Shown piece after piece: positions 13,492 through 21,347 of a stretch of 29,873 nucleotides of DNA (the stretch's first letter is position 1; each line of letters opens with the position of its first letter). A program made the translations under genes and the position numbers. The stretch lies in contig JAVBKP010000135.1 of NCBI GenBank assembly GCA_031553975.1, forward strand, positions 1-29,873, read 5' to 3'. Under the pieces are notes generated by a model. That model did not search any database and was not told where the DNA came from. It saw only the letters and a list, made by a program, of their open reading frames with translations. This DNA comes from JAVBKP01 sp031553975. Lineage in GTDB: Bacteria; Bacillota; Clostridia; Peptostreptococcales; Anaerovoracaceae.

Positions 13492-14316
13492 ATGAAAAAA
13501 ATTATTGCAATGGTACTGGTATTAACAATGCTCTTGGCACTGACAGCCTGTGGAGGTGCGGCAGAAACAAGCACAAAACTACGTGTGGCTATGGAGTGCG
13601 GTTATGCACCATATAACTGGACACAACCCACTGACGAAAATGGCGCAGTACAAATTTCAGCATCATCTGACTACGCTTATGGCTATGATGTCATGATGGC
13701 GAAAAAAATTGCCGAAAGTATGGGAAGAGAACTTGAAATTATAAAATTAGATTGGGATTCATTGGTGCCAGCCGCCCAGTCTGGTGATGTAGACCTTGTA
13801 ATCGCAGGGCAGTCAATTACCGCAAAGAGAAGCCAAGTGGTTGATTTTTCAGACCCATATTATTATGCGTCTATTGTTACCCTAGTGAAGTCCAATAGCA
13901 AATATGCTACAGCCACAGGACTATCAGGATTAGAGGGCGGAAAATGTACTAGCCAGCTTGGCACAATTTGGTATGACATCTGCTTGCCGCAGGTGAAAAA
14001 TGCGAACATACTACCAGCACAGGAGTCTGCACCCGCTATGCTACTTGCACTTGAGGCAGGTGCGGTTGATTTTGTTGCTACAGATATGCCAACAGCAATG
14101 GCGGCACTTGTAGCATATCCTGATTTGAAACTTCTTGACTTTAGCAATGGAGCTGACAATTATCAAGTATCAGAGGAAGAGATTAACCTTGGAATATCAA
14201 TGATGAAGGACAGCACTGAGTTAAAAAATGCAGTAAATAAAGTTCTTGGGTCTATGACCAAAGAAGATTTTGAAACCATGATGAATGAAGCAATTGCAGT
14301 GCAGCCGCTTAGCTAG
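13492..14316 (+). CDS. ABC importer substrate-binding lipoprotein, probably for lysine
   Basis: The 274-residue protein has a lipoprotein signal ending L-T-A-C-G-G (Cys20) and a periplasmic-binding-protein family 3 fold (SBP_bac_3): L-R-V-A-M-E-C-G-Y-A-P-Y-N-W, G-Y-D-V-M-M-A-K-K-I-A and D-L-V-I-A-G-Q-S-I-T, all typical of amino-acid binders. It would capture substrate outside the cell and deliver it to the permease encoded 9 bp downstream. The lysine riboswitch in its leader makes lysine the likely substrate; binding specificity cannot be read from the sequence. GAAGGGAGAAAG supplies the ribosome-binding site. Confidence 0.93.
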   Translation: MKKIIAMVLVLTMLLALTACGGAAETSTKLRVAMECGYAPYNWTQPTDENGAVQISASSDYAYGYDVMMAKKIAESMGRELEIIKLDWDSLVPAAQSGDVDLVIAGQSITAKRSQVVDFSDPYYYASIVTLVKSNSKYATATGLSGLEGGKCTSQLGTIWYDICLPQVKNANILPAQESAPAMLLALEAGAVDFVATDMPTAMAALVAYPDLKLLDFSNGADNYQVSEEEINLGISMMKDSTELKNAVNKVLGSMTKEDFETMMNEAIAVQPLS

Positions 14317-14325
14317 GGGTATTGA

Positions 14326-15144
14326 ATGGATTTTATAACAACAGTTTTTGATTTGCTTGACAAGTACGGTATGTCATACATGCGTGGTGCAGGTGTGACG
14401 TTGGCCCTAGCATTTGTAGGGACCATAGTGGGGTGCTTGATTGGATTTGCTGTAGGCATTGTACAAACAATTCCATACAGTGGCACAGATTCATTGCCTA
14501 AACGTCTATTGATAAAGGCATTAAGAGCCTTTATGCTCATATATGTAGAGGTATTTCGCGGAACTCCTATGATCGTACAGTCTGTATTTATTTATTATGG
14601 CGGATTGATGATAGGCATTAAGATGAGCTACTTATTTGCAGGTTTTTTCATCGTGTCTATTAACACGGGTGCCTATATGGCGGAGACCGTAAGAGGCGGT
14701 ATTTTATCTATTGATCAAGGGCAGACTGAAGGGGCTAAGGCATTAGGAATGACCCATTATCAAACCATGCTGAGCGTTGTCTTCCCACAAACTTTAAGAA
14801 ATATAATTCCACAAATAGGCAATAACTTTATCATTAATATTAAAGACACCTCAGTACTGTCAATTATTTCAGTTACTGACTTATTCTTTGTACATAAAAG
14901 TGTTGTAGGTGCTGAATATACATATTTTGAATCAGCTTCTATTATAATGGTGATTTACCTTACCATGACGTTGGCTTGCTCTTGGATACTTCGCTTGTGG
15001 GAGAGCAAATTAGATGGTTCTGCTAGTTTTGATCTAGCAACAACAGATCAGTTAGCATACACTACAGGAACATACAAATACCCACACAAGCCAGAAGAAG
15101 TATATGGTGAAAAAAACCGTGAGTACAAGGGGGACGACAAATAA
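14326..15144 (+). CDS. ABC importer permease, probably for lysine
   Basis: The 272-residue membrane protein belongs to the HisM/GlnP family of amino-acid permeases. It has several membrane helices and the coupling-helix motif E-T-V-R-G-G-I-L-S-I-D-Q-G-Q-T-E-G-A-K-A-L-G-M that contacts the ATPase. The F-R-G-T-P-M-I-V-Q motif of the family is near residue 80. The C-terminal 40 residues are charged and unusual in length but still soluble. Its stop codon overlaps the ATPase start (TAATG), showing translational coupling. The transporter is likely to use a permease homodimer, since only one permease gene is present. Confidence 0.94.
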   Translation: MDFITTVFDLLDKYGMSYMRGAGVTLALAFVGTIVGCLIGFAVGIVQTIPYSGTDSLPKRLLIKALRAFMLIYVEVFRGTPMIVQSVFIYYGGLMIGIKMSYLFAGFFIVSINTGAYMAETVRGGILSIDQGQTEGAKALGMTHYQTMLSVVFPQTLRNIIPQIGNNFIINIKDTSVLSIISVTDLFFVHKSVVGAEYTYFESASIIMVIYLTMTLACSWILRLWESKLDGSASFDLATTDQLAYTTGTYKYPHKPEEVYGEKNREYKGDDK

Positions 15145-15884
15145 TGAGTGAAACTATTTTAGAAGTCCGTCACTTGTCAAAGGCATTTGGAGCCAATGCG
15201 GTGTTACATGATATTGACTTTACAGTGGCAGCGGGGGATGTTACTTCCATTATTGGGGCTTCGGGGTCAGGTAAATCTACATTGCTAAGATGTATCAATC
15301 TTTTAGAAACCCCAACGTCAGGTGAGATTATTTTTCATGGTGAGGACGTGACTGCGACAAGAATAAATGCAGCCGCCTACCGTGCGAAAGTGGGCATGGT
15401 ATTTCAATCTTTTAACTTGTTTAACAATATGACAGTTCTTGAAAACTGCATGGTGGGACAAATTAAGGTGTTAAAGAAAGAAAAACAAGAGGCACATGCT
15501 TGTGCTTTGCATCATCTAGAAAAAGTAGGGATGGCACCGTACATCAATGCGAAACCACGTCAGATCTCTGGAGGACAAAAGCAAAGAGTTGCTATTGCCC
15601 GTGCCTTAGCCATGAATCCTGAGGTACTACTCTTTGATGAGCCTACTTCAGCACTAGATCCAGAGATGGTGGGTGAAGTGCTAACCGTTATGCGAAGTCT
15701 AGCAAAGGAAGGCATGACAATGTTAGTGGTAACACATGAGATGGCATTTGCGAGGGATGTGTCGAACCGAGTGGTCTTTATGGCTGATGGGGTGGTGGTT
15801 GAGGCTGGCAAACCAAGCGAATTGTTTGAAAACCCAGCAAATCAGCGTACGCGCGAATTTTTAACTCGATTTATGCAAAGGTAA
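15144..15884 (+). CDS. ABC importer ATPase, probably for lysine
   Basis: The 246-residue protein is a GlnQ/HisP-type ATPase: Walker A G-A-S-G-S-G-K-S (residues 38-45), Q-loop V-F-Q-S-F-N-L-F, signature I-S-G-G-Q-K-Q-R-V-A, Walker B V-L-L-F-D-E-P-T-S-A-L-D and the switch His in V-V-T-H-E-M. The first signature residue is Ile in place of the usual Leu. It energises amino-acid import with the preceding two proteins. It is the last gene of the lysine-riboswitch operon and is followed by an intrinsic terminator. Confidence 0.95.
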   Translation: MSETILEVRHLSKAFGANAVLHDIDFTVAAGDVTSIIGASGSGKSTLLRCINLLETPTSGEIIFHGEDVTATRINAAAYRAKVGMVFQSFNLFNNMTVLENCMVGQIKVLKKEKQEAHACALHHLEKVGMAPYINAKPRQISGGQKQRVAIARALAMNPEVLLFDEPTSALDPEMVGEVLTVMRSLAKEGMTMLVVTHEMAFARDVSNRVVFMADGVVVEAGKPSELFENPANQRTREFLTRFMQR

Positions 15885-15928
15885 CATAGGGAACAGTTGG
15901 TTTTCCATAAACTGTAATAAAAAATACA

Positions 15929-15964
15929 AAGACACTGATTTTACAAATAAAGTCAGTGTCTTTT
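15929..15964 (+). terminator. Intrinsic terminator of the lysine ABC operon
   Basis: AAGACACTGA (15929-15938) pairs with TCAGTGTCTT (15953-15962), with the T-run TTTT at 15961-15964 starting inside the 3' arm. Confidence 0.8.
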
Positions 15965-15986
15965 CAATAGAATTTGCACAGACACC

Positions 15987-16015
15987 TTGTGCCACATGTC
16001 ACTTTGTTGTAAAAT
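15987..16015 (+). promoter_or_regulatory. Putative promoter of the ZIP transporter gene
   Basis: TTGTGC (15987-15992) and TAAAAT (16010-16015) are 17 bp apart, just after the preceding terminator and 54 bp before the start codon. No Zur- or Fur-like palindrome was recognised. Confidence 0.45.
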
Positions 16016-16068
16016 ATATGAAGGCCTAGTGGCAAACTATCTAAAACAACCAAAATACAGGAGAAAGT

Positions 16069-16842
16069 ATGACGCATGAAACCATAGAGACCTTACTTAT
16101 AACAACAGCCGCAGGCTTGTCCACCGTACTTGGGTGCCTGCTTTTATTTTTGCCAAAGGCCAAGAACGAGCGCACCATGGTTGCATCACTTGGCTTTGCG
16201 GCGGGCATAATGATATCGGTGACATTCACTGATATTATTCCTGAGTCGCTAGAACTTCTTGTAGAAGCCACTAGCAGGACTAAAGGGACACTGACAATGG
16301 TAATATTTCTAGCCGTTGGAGCGCTTCTGGCCGCTGCCATCGACAGGCTCATACCCCATAGTCATACAGGAGAAGGCGACCCCAATCAAGACTTATTTAG
16401 GACAGGAATTGTTTCTCTTCTTGCCATCATGTTACACAAATTTCCAGAAGGCATCGCCATATTTATGGCGGGACACCACGATTTATCCTTAGGAATCACA
16501 CTGGCTATAGCCATTTCATTGCACAACATCCCAGAGGGAATCGCTATATCCATGCCGATTTACCACGCCACAGGTAAGCGCCGTGAAGCTATAAAATACA
16601 CTTTTATAGCAGCCTTAGCAGAGCCGCTAGGTGCATTACTTGCCCTGTTTGTACTATCATCATTTATGACAGAGTTCATGCTAGGCATTGTATTCGCCCT
16701 TGTGGGAGGCATCATGCTTCACGTGGCATTTGAAGAGCTGATACCAGCATCTCGTAGGTATCAATACGGCATGACATCTGTATATGCTACATTTGCAGGG
16801 ATTATAAGCATGCCAATAGCATCCATTTTTGTAAATCATTAA
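16069..16842 (+). CDS. zupT: ZIP-family divalent metal transporter (ZupT-like)
   Basis: The 257-residue protein has about eight membrane helices and the two signature motifs of ZIP transporters: H-K-F-P-E-G-I-A-I in helix 4 and H-N-I-P-E-G-I-A-I-S in helix 5, plus the final-third motif F-V-L-S-S-F and the H-V-A-F-E-E-L-I-P ending typical of ZupT. It would import Zn(II) and perhaps Fe or Mn from outside. The region between helices 3 and 4 has the short His-containing loop P-H-S-H-T-G-E-G. AGGAGAAAGT precedes the ATG. The gene stands alone, with its own likely promoter. Confidence 0.92.
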   Translation: MTHETIETLLITTAAGLSTVLGCLLLFLPKAKNERTMVASLGFAAGIMISVTFTDIIPESLELLVEATSRTKGTLTMVIFLAVGALLAAAIDRLIPHSHTGEGDPNQDLFRTGIVSLLAIMLHKFPEGIAIFMAGHHDLSLGITLAIAISLHNIPEGIAISMPIYHATGKRREAIKYTFIAALAEPLGALLALFVLSSFMTEFMLGIVFALVGGIMLHVAFEELIPASRRYQYGMTSVYATFAGIISMPIASIFVNH

Positions 16843-16864
16843 CACAGCGCAGAGGCAACAACTA

Positions 16865-16893
16865 TTCATCAAATTATTACATTAAGATATAAC
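16865..16893 (+). promoter_or_regulatory. Putative promoter of the DHHW-MBOAT-racemase operon
   Basis: TTCATC (16865-16870) and TATAAC (16888-16893) are 17 bp apart, 18 bp before the start codon at 16912. The -35 is weak. Read-through from the ZIP gene cannot be excluded because no terminator lies between them. Confidence 0.35.
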
Positions 16894-16911
16894 TTTATAA
16901 AGGAAAAATAA

Positions 16912-18162
16912 ATGCGTACTATAAATAAAATCTTTACTATTATATTTGTCATCATCGTATTCCTCGTCCTGCCCTTCTTTATATTCGGCACAGAAGGAGA
17001 GGGTGTTCGTATACTTGGAAACTTCAAAACACAGAGGGACTTCACAGGTCAGCCCTTCGAGAAAACACTAACGGCCATTGACAAATTCCAGGTAGGTGTT
17101 GAGAACAGGTTAACAGGGCATACACCGTTTTATACAGATATATTGTCCATGACTAGAGACTGGGACATGTGGCTCAACAAAGAGTTTTTTGGAGAGACGC
17201 CCACAGATAGTTTTAGCCCAGTTGGCAATACAAAAGGAACACCTGTGATGATGAATGGTGCCAAAGACCTCCTCATATGGGACTCTTATAGTGCCGCCCC
17301 AGAAGAAAAAATGGAACAGCTAGCGTCACAAGCCGCACTATACACAGAGATGCAACAGGCCATACCAAAAGCTAAAATGGGTATATATATTGTTACCGAA
17401 ATATGGAACTCACCTGCAGGTGTAGAGAGCAATCTCGGGGAAGAAGCCGGGGATAAGTATATTAAAGAATTTGCTCAACTCTTGCCACCCCAGATTAAAT
17501 TTAACTATCTCAAGATTCCAGATATTACTCAATATAGAAAATTTTTCTTTAAGACAGACCATCACTGGAATATGAAAGGCGCATACCAAGGGTATATAGA
17601 CAGCCTTGCCCTAATGTCACCCAATGGTGAGTTAGGTCCACCAATAGAGTGGTCTGGCAATTTCGTCACTGTTCCTGGCATAGCATTCCAAGGGTCACGT
17701 ACACGAATGACCCTCATAGAAGACATGACAGATGATCTTTGGGACATAGAGGGCGCAAAACTGCCGGAATATACAATTACAGTCAATGACAAACCTGCCC
17801 CAGCGGATCTTTCGCTAAAAGAAGAATACTGGAAAGGTCAGTTTGACAAAACTCCAATGTTCAATCACTATGCGGCGTATTTTCGTAACGTATATGCAAA
17901 GGTAACATTTGACAGTGGCAAACACACTGGTAACAATCTACTGTTTTTGGCAGATTCCAATGCCAACTGCATGGATACATTGTTAGCCACCCACTTTGAC
18001 AAGACACACGTAGTCAACCTAGCATACTGGAAAGAAGAGTATGGTACAGAGTTTAATATAAAAAAGTTTGCTGAGGATAACCATATTACCCACGTACTTG
18101 TTATGCAGGGACCGTTTGGGGTTATGTACAATACTGGCAACCTAGTAATAGAGGTGAAATAG
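16912..18162 (+). CDS. DHHW-family (AlgJ/AlgX-like) cell-surface protein
   Basis: The 416-residue protein has an N-terminal membrane anchor (about residues 5-26) and a large extracytoplasmic domain. The D-H-H-W motif at residues 216-219 (K-T-D-H-H-W-N-M-K-G-A-Y) and L-A-D-S-N at about 346-350 fit the SGNH-hydrolase-like DHHW family, related to the acetyltransferase AlgJ/AlgX of alginate synthesis. It is encoded directly upstream of an MBOAT protein, and the pair usually transfers acyl groups from the cytoplasm to an extracellular polysaccharide. The catalytic triad would be Ser349 with Asp216 and His217 or His218. The acceptor polymer is unknown. AAAGGA precedes the ATG. Confidence 0.85.
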   Translation: MRTINKIFTIIFVIIVFLVLPFFIFGTEGEGVRILGNFKTQRDFTGQPFEKTLTAIDKFQVGVENRLTGHTPFYTDILSMTRDWDMWLNKEFFGETPTDSFSPVGNTKGTPVMMNGAKDLLIWDSYSAAPEEKMEQLASQAALYTEMQQAIPKAKMGIYIVTEIWNSPAGVESNLGEEAGDKYIKEFAQLLPPQIKFNYLKIPDITQYRKFFFKTDHHWNMKGAYQGYIDSLALMSPNGELGPPIEWSGNFVTVPGIAFQGSRTRMTLIEDMTDDLWDIEGAKLPEYTITVNDKPAPADLSLKEEYWKGQFDKTPMFNHYAAYFRNVYAKVTFDSGKHTGNNLLFLADSNANCMDTLLATHFDKTHVVNLAYWKEEYGTEFNIKKFAEDNHITHVLVMQGPFGVMYNTGNLVIEVK

Positions 18163-18163
18163 T

Positions 18164-19597
18164 ATGGTATTTTCTAGTTCACTATTCCTTTTTATGTTCA
18201 TGCCGATTTTCCTGTTTTTCTATTTCGGCATACCTAACAGCAAATATAGACTCACAAGAAAAGTAAAAAACTTTAGCCTTTTCGTATGGTCCTTGATTTT
18301 CTACGCATGGGGCGAACCAATATATATCATGCTCATGCTTTGGTCGATTTTCATGAACTTCATGCTAGCCAAATTCATAGATAGGTCCAAAGAAAATGGC
18401 AAGCCTACCCGGTTTTCTAAGTTCTGGCTTGTGACAACGGTAGTCGCTAACCTTGCCATACTAGGTTTTTTCAAATACGGTGGGTTTATCGTTCAAAATA
18501 TAGCGATCCTTATGGGTACCACGGCACCAGAGTGGAATATACCATTGCCTATTGGAATATCGTTCTATACTTTCCAAATTTTATCATACGTCATAGATGT
18601 ATACAGAGGCGAAGTGCAGGTGCAACACAAATTTACTTATCTTGGAGCCTATGTGACAGCGTTTCCACAGCTAGTGGCGGGTCCTATTGTTCGCTATGAG
18701 ACCATAGAAAAAGAATTGCACTTTAGGCAAGAAAATCTAAGCGACTTTTCTATCGGTATTAGACGATTCATAGTAGGTTTGGCGAAAAAAATTCTGATTG
18801 CCAACAATGCAGCCTATGTAGCAGACACTATACTAGTACACGCACCAGGAGAATACGGCGCACTAGGGGCATGGGTGGGCATACTTTGTTACTCACTACA
18901 GATCTATTACGACTTTAGCGGATATTCAGATATGGCCATTGGTCTTGGCCGAATGCTCGGATTTAGGTTCCTAGAAAACTTTAATTATCCTTATATATCA
19001 CGTTCGGTGACAGATTTTTGGCGCAGATGGCATATATCCCTCTCTACATTTTTTAGAGACTATGTATACATCCCGCTAGGTGGAAATCGCGTTGGCAAAG
19101 TACGATTTATCTTCAACATACTGATAGTCTGGTCATTGACGGGATTATGGCATGGAGCAGCATGGAATTTTGTACTATGGGGCATATACTACGGCATACT
19201 ACTTCTAGGGGAAAAGCTAATTTGGGGCAAGCTTCTAGCCAGACTCCCTCGAATATTACAACATATATACACCATTCCTATCTTCATAATCGGCTGGGCT
19301 ATATTCAGAATGACCAACCTAGAGGCTCTAGGACAACTATTAGATGCCATGTTTGGAGGATATGGACCAGGGAGTTGGGACTTTTTATCAGGCATATACG
19401 TGTTGCAGGGCAAGTACATCATAGCCTTTGCATTAGGTGTTATTGGTTCAATGCCAATCCTCCCACAAATCTCAAAACTCACAAAATGGCCAGCCATAAG
19501 ATTTATAGCAGACATAGTCCTTATTGCACTATTCCTATTCACAGTGATATACTTAATTAGTGGCGGATACAACCCATTCATATACTTTAGATTTTAG
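18164..19597 (+). CDS. MBOAT-family O-acyltransferase (AlgI-like)
   Basis: The 477-residue polytopic protein is an MBOAT acyltransferase of the AlgI/PatA type: P-I-G-I-S-F-Y-T-F-Q, then F-P-Q-L-V-A-G-P-I-V-R-Y, D-F-W-R-R-W-H-I-S-L-S-T-F-F-R-D-Y-V-Y-I-P-L-G-G-N-R (His290), and the catalytic G-L-W-H-G-A (His330). It would move an acyl group, often acetyl, across the membrane to the partner DHHW protein. It starts one base after the DHHW stop codon, so the two are translationally coupled. It is closer to AlgI than to DltB, and no DltA or DltC is nearby. Confidence 0.93.
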   Translation: MVFSSSLFLFMFMPIFLFFYFGIPNSKYRLTRKVKNFSLFVWSLIFYAWGEPIYIMLMLWSIFMNFMLAKFIDRSKENGKPTRFSKFWLVTTVVANLAILGFFKYGGFIVQNIAILMGTTAPEWNIPLPIGISFYTFQILSYVIDVYRGEVQVQHKFTYLGAYVTAFPQLVAGPIVRYETIEKELHFRQENLSDFSIGIRRFIVGLAKKILIANNAAYVADTILVHAPGEYGALGAWVGILCYSLQIYYDFSGYSDMAIGLGRMLGFRFLENFNYPYISRSVTDFWRRWHISLSTFFRDYVYIPLGGNRVGKVRFIFNILIVWSLTGLWHGAAWNFVLWGIYYGILLLGEKLIWGKLLARLPRILQHIYTIPIFIIGWAIFRMTNLEALGQLLDAMFGGYGPGSWDFLSGIYVLQGKYIIAFALGVIGSMPILPQISKLTKWPAIRFIADIVLIALFLFTVIYLISGGYNPFIYFRF

Positions 19598-19607
19598 GAG
19601 AAACAAA

Positions 19608-20666
19608 ATGAGATACCCTTCATTAGTAATCAATAGAAAAAAACTTACAGAGAACACAAAAATATTTTACGACAATTGCAAAGAACACGGAATCAACATG
19701 GCAGCCGTGACCAAATGCTATAATGCCATACCTGAGGTGGCGCAGGCGCAGATTGATGCAGGTGTGACAATGCTAGCAGACTCTCGTGTAGAGAATCTAA
19801 AAAAAATGGCTCACCTAGATGCAGAAAAATTTCTTATTAGAATACCAATGATTTCCCAAGCCGATGAGGTAGTTCAGTACGCAGACATCAGTGTTAACTC
19901 AGAGATTGAAGTCATTAAAGCTCTATCACAAGCGGCTCTCAAAGTGGGAAAGGTCCACAAAATCCTCATGATGATAGATATTGGAGACCTACGCGAAGGC
20001 GTGTGGAAAGACGACGCTATGGACCTAGCAGACCAAATCATGGAACTAAAAGGTGTTCAGCTAGTAGGAGTAGGAGCTAATTTCAGTTGCTTTGGTGGGG
20101 TTATTCCAGACCGAGAAAACCTAGGAATCATCGTCAAGACAGCAGAAGCCATAGAGGCCAAATACGGAATCAAGATAGAATATAGATCTGGCGGGAACTC
20201 CGTTACCTATGACCCAATGATGCAAGGCATAGTGCCAGAAGGTATTAATCATATGAGGTTTGGCGAACTCAGCCTAGTGGGATACGATGGATTTGCAGGC
20301 AAAGAAGTGCCAGGCGGGCATAGGGATGCATTCATCCTAAAGGCAGAAATCGTAGAGCTAAAGGAAAAACCGTCACTACCAATAGGCCAAATAGGGCGCG
20401 ATGCCTTTGGAGATATACCAGTTTTTGAAGACAAAGGCATAATGAGAAGGGCCATCTGCGCCGTTGGAAGGCAAGATGTTAAAGTGGAAGACTTAAAGCC
20501 AGTTTCAGACAAGATAGAAGTTTTAGGGGCCAGTAGCGACCATCTACTCCTCAATGTGACAGCCTGTCCAGACCTAAAAGTAGGGCAAATAGTAGAATTT
20601 ACTCTAGAATATGGTGGACTATTGGCGGCCAGCACCTCCAATTATGTGACAAAATACGTGATATAA
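19608..20666 (+). CDS. PLP-dependent alanine/ornithine-type racemase
   Basis: The product (352 residues from ATG 19608) belongs to the alanine racemase-like fold-type III family that includes ornithine racemase (Orr) and YhfX. The PLP lysine is Lys36 in A-A-V-T-K-C-Y-N-A. The substrate-pocket and C-terminal regions contain S-G-G-N-S, N-H-M-R-F-G-E and the closing beta domain. It interconverts an L- and D-amino acid; which one cannot be read from the sequence. The frame is open from 19560 into the MBOAT gene, but TAGGAG at 19595-19600 fixes the start at 19608. It is the last gene of an acyltransferase operon, which is unusual for this family and suggests that a D-amino acid is linked to surface-polymer modification. 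Confidence 0.88.
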   Translation: MRYPSLVINRKKLTENTKIFYDNCKEHGINMAAVTKCYNAIPEVAQAQIDAGVTMLADSRVENLKKMAHLDAEKFLIRIPMISQADEVVQYADISVNSEIEVIKALSQAALKVGKVHKILMMIDIGDLREGVWKDDAMDLADQIMELKGVQLVGVGANFSCFGGVIPDRENLGIIVKTAEAIEAKYGIKIEYRSGGNSVTYDPMMQGIVPEGINHMRFGELSLVGYDGFAGKEVPGGHRDAFILKAEIVELKEKPSLPIGQIGRDAFGDIPVFEDKGIMRRAICAVGRQDVKVEDLKPVSDKIEVLGASSDHLLLNVTACPDLKVGQIVEFTLEYGGLLAASTSNYVTKYVI

Positions 20667-20681
20667 TCCCATTTGAAGCCA

Positions 20682-20712
20682 AGAAACCCCTAAAAAGGGG
20701 TTTCTTTTTTTG
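20682..20712 (+). terminator. Intrinsic terminator after the racemase gene
   Basis: AGAAACCCC (20682-20690) pairs perfectly with GGGGTTTCT (20697-20705) around TAAAAA, followed by a long T-run. Confidence 0.93.
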
Positions 20713-20763
20713 TCATATTTTATTAGAAAAAGAAAATATTGTACGAAAAAAAACACAAAAACA

Positions 20764-20792
20764 TTGCCGAAATATGAATGGCATGGTAGAAT
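20764..20792 (+). promoter_or_regulatory. Promoter of the hydrogenase operon
   Basis: TTGCCG (20764-20769) and TAGAAT (20787-20792) are 17 bp apart, and TGG before the -10 gives an extended -10. An A/T-rich leader of about 60 nt follows before hydC. No clear operator, such as a Rex palindrome, was recognised. Confidence 0.6.
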
Positions 20793-20859
20793 GAGATTAT
20801 GTATATATTTTTATACAAGACAAAATATTAGTAATTGGAGAGACGAAAGGAGAGACAAT

Positions 20860-21330
20860 ATGTGTAATTGTGGTGGCGATGATAAAATAGCAAAAATCAT
20901 CGAAAAACACAAGGACGAGCGTGGTGCTCTAATCCCTGTGTTACATGAGGTACAAGAATACTGCGGTCATCTACCCCTAGAAGTGCAGAAGCAAGTTGCA
21001 GAAGGTCTAAATATTTCTCTAGCTGAAGTGTATGGCGTAGTGAGTTTTTACTCGCAGTTCACAACACAGCCAAAAGGCAAGTTCAGCATTAACATTTGTT
21101 TGGGCACAGCATGCTATGTGAAGGGTGCAGGACCAATATTAGACAAACTAAAAGAAAGACTCGGTATAAATGTAGGCGAATGTACTGAAGATGGAAAGTT
21201 TTCTATCGATGCATGTCGATGCATTGGCGCTTGTGGTCTAGCACCAGTATTAACAGTTAACGATGAAGTGCATGGACGTCTAACAATAGACGATGTGGAC
21301 AAAATCGTTCTAAAATATGAAAATCTATAG
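20860..21330 (+). CDS. hydC: [FeFe] hydrogenase gamma subunit (NuoE-like, 2Fe-2S)
   Basis: This 156-residue protein is the thioredoxin-fold 2Fe-2S subunit of a multimeric NAD-linked hydrogenase. The cluster is held by C-x4-C (Cys80, Cys85) and C-x3-C (Cys121, Cys125). R-G-A-L-I-P-V-L-H-E-V-Q-E-Y-C-G-H-L-P opens the conserved NuoE helical part. It passes electrons between the flavin subunit and the other clusters. The frame is open from 20710 but includes the promoter; AAAGGAGA at 20846-20853 places the start at ATG 20860. It is the first gene of hydC-hydB-hydA. Confidence 0.93.
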   Translation: MCNCGGDDKIAKIIEKHKDERGALIPVLHEVQEYCGHLPLEVQKQVAEGLNISLAEVYGVVSFYSQFTTQPKGKFSINICLGTACYVKGAGPILDKLKERLGINVGECTEDGKFSIDACRCIGACGLAPVLTVNDEVHGRLTIDDVDKIVLKYENL

Positions 21331-21347
21331 AAAGGTGGAATTTGCAA

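Noticed and set aside
19147..19560. 137-codon frame within the MBOAT gene on the plus strand
   Set aside because: Out of frame inside a clearly conserved MBOAT protein, with no start signal.
20710..20859. Upstream extension of the hydC frame
   Set aside because: It contains the promoter and reads as basic, low-complexity sequence; the ATG at 20860 follows AAAGGAGA and matches the NuoE-type start.
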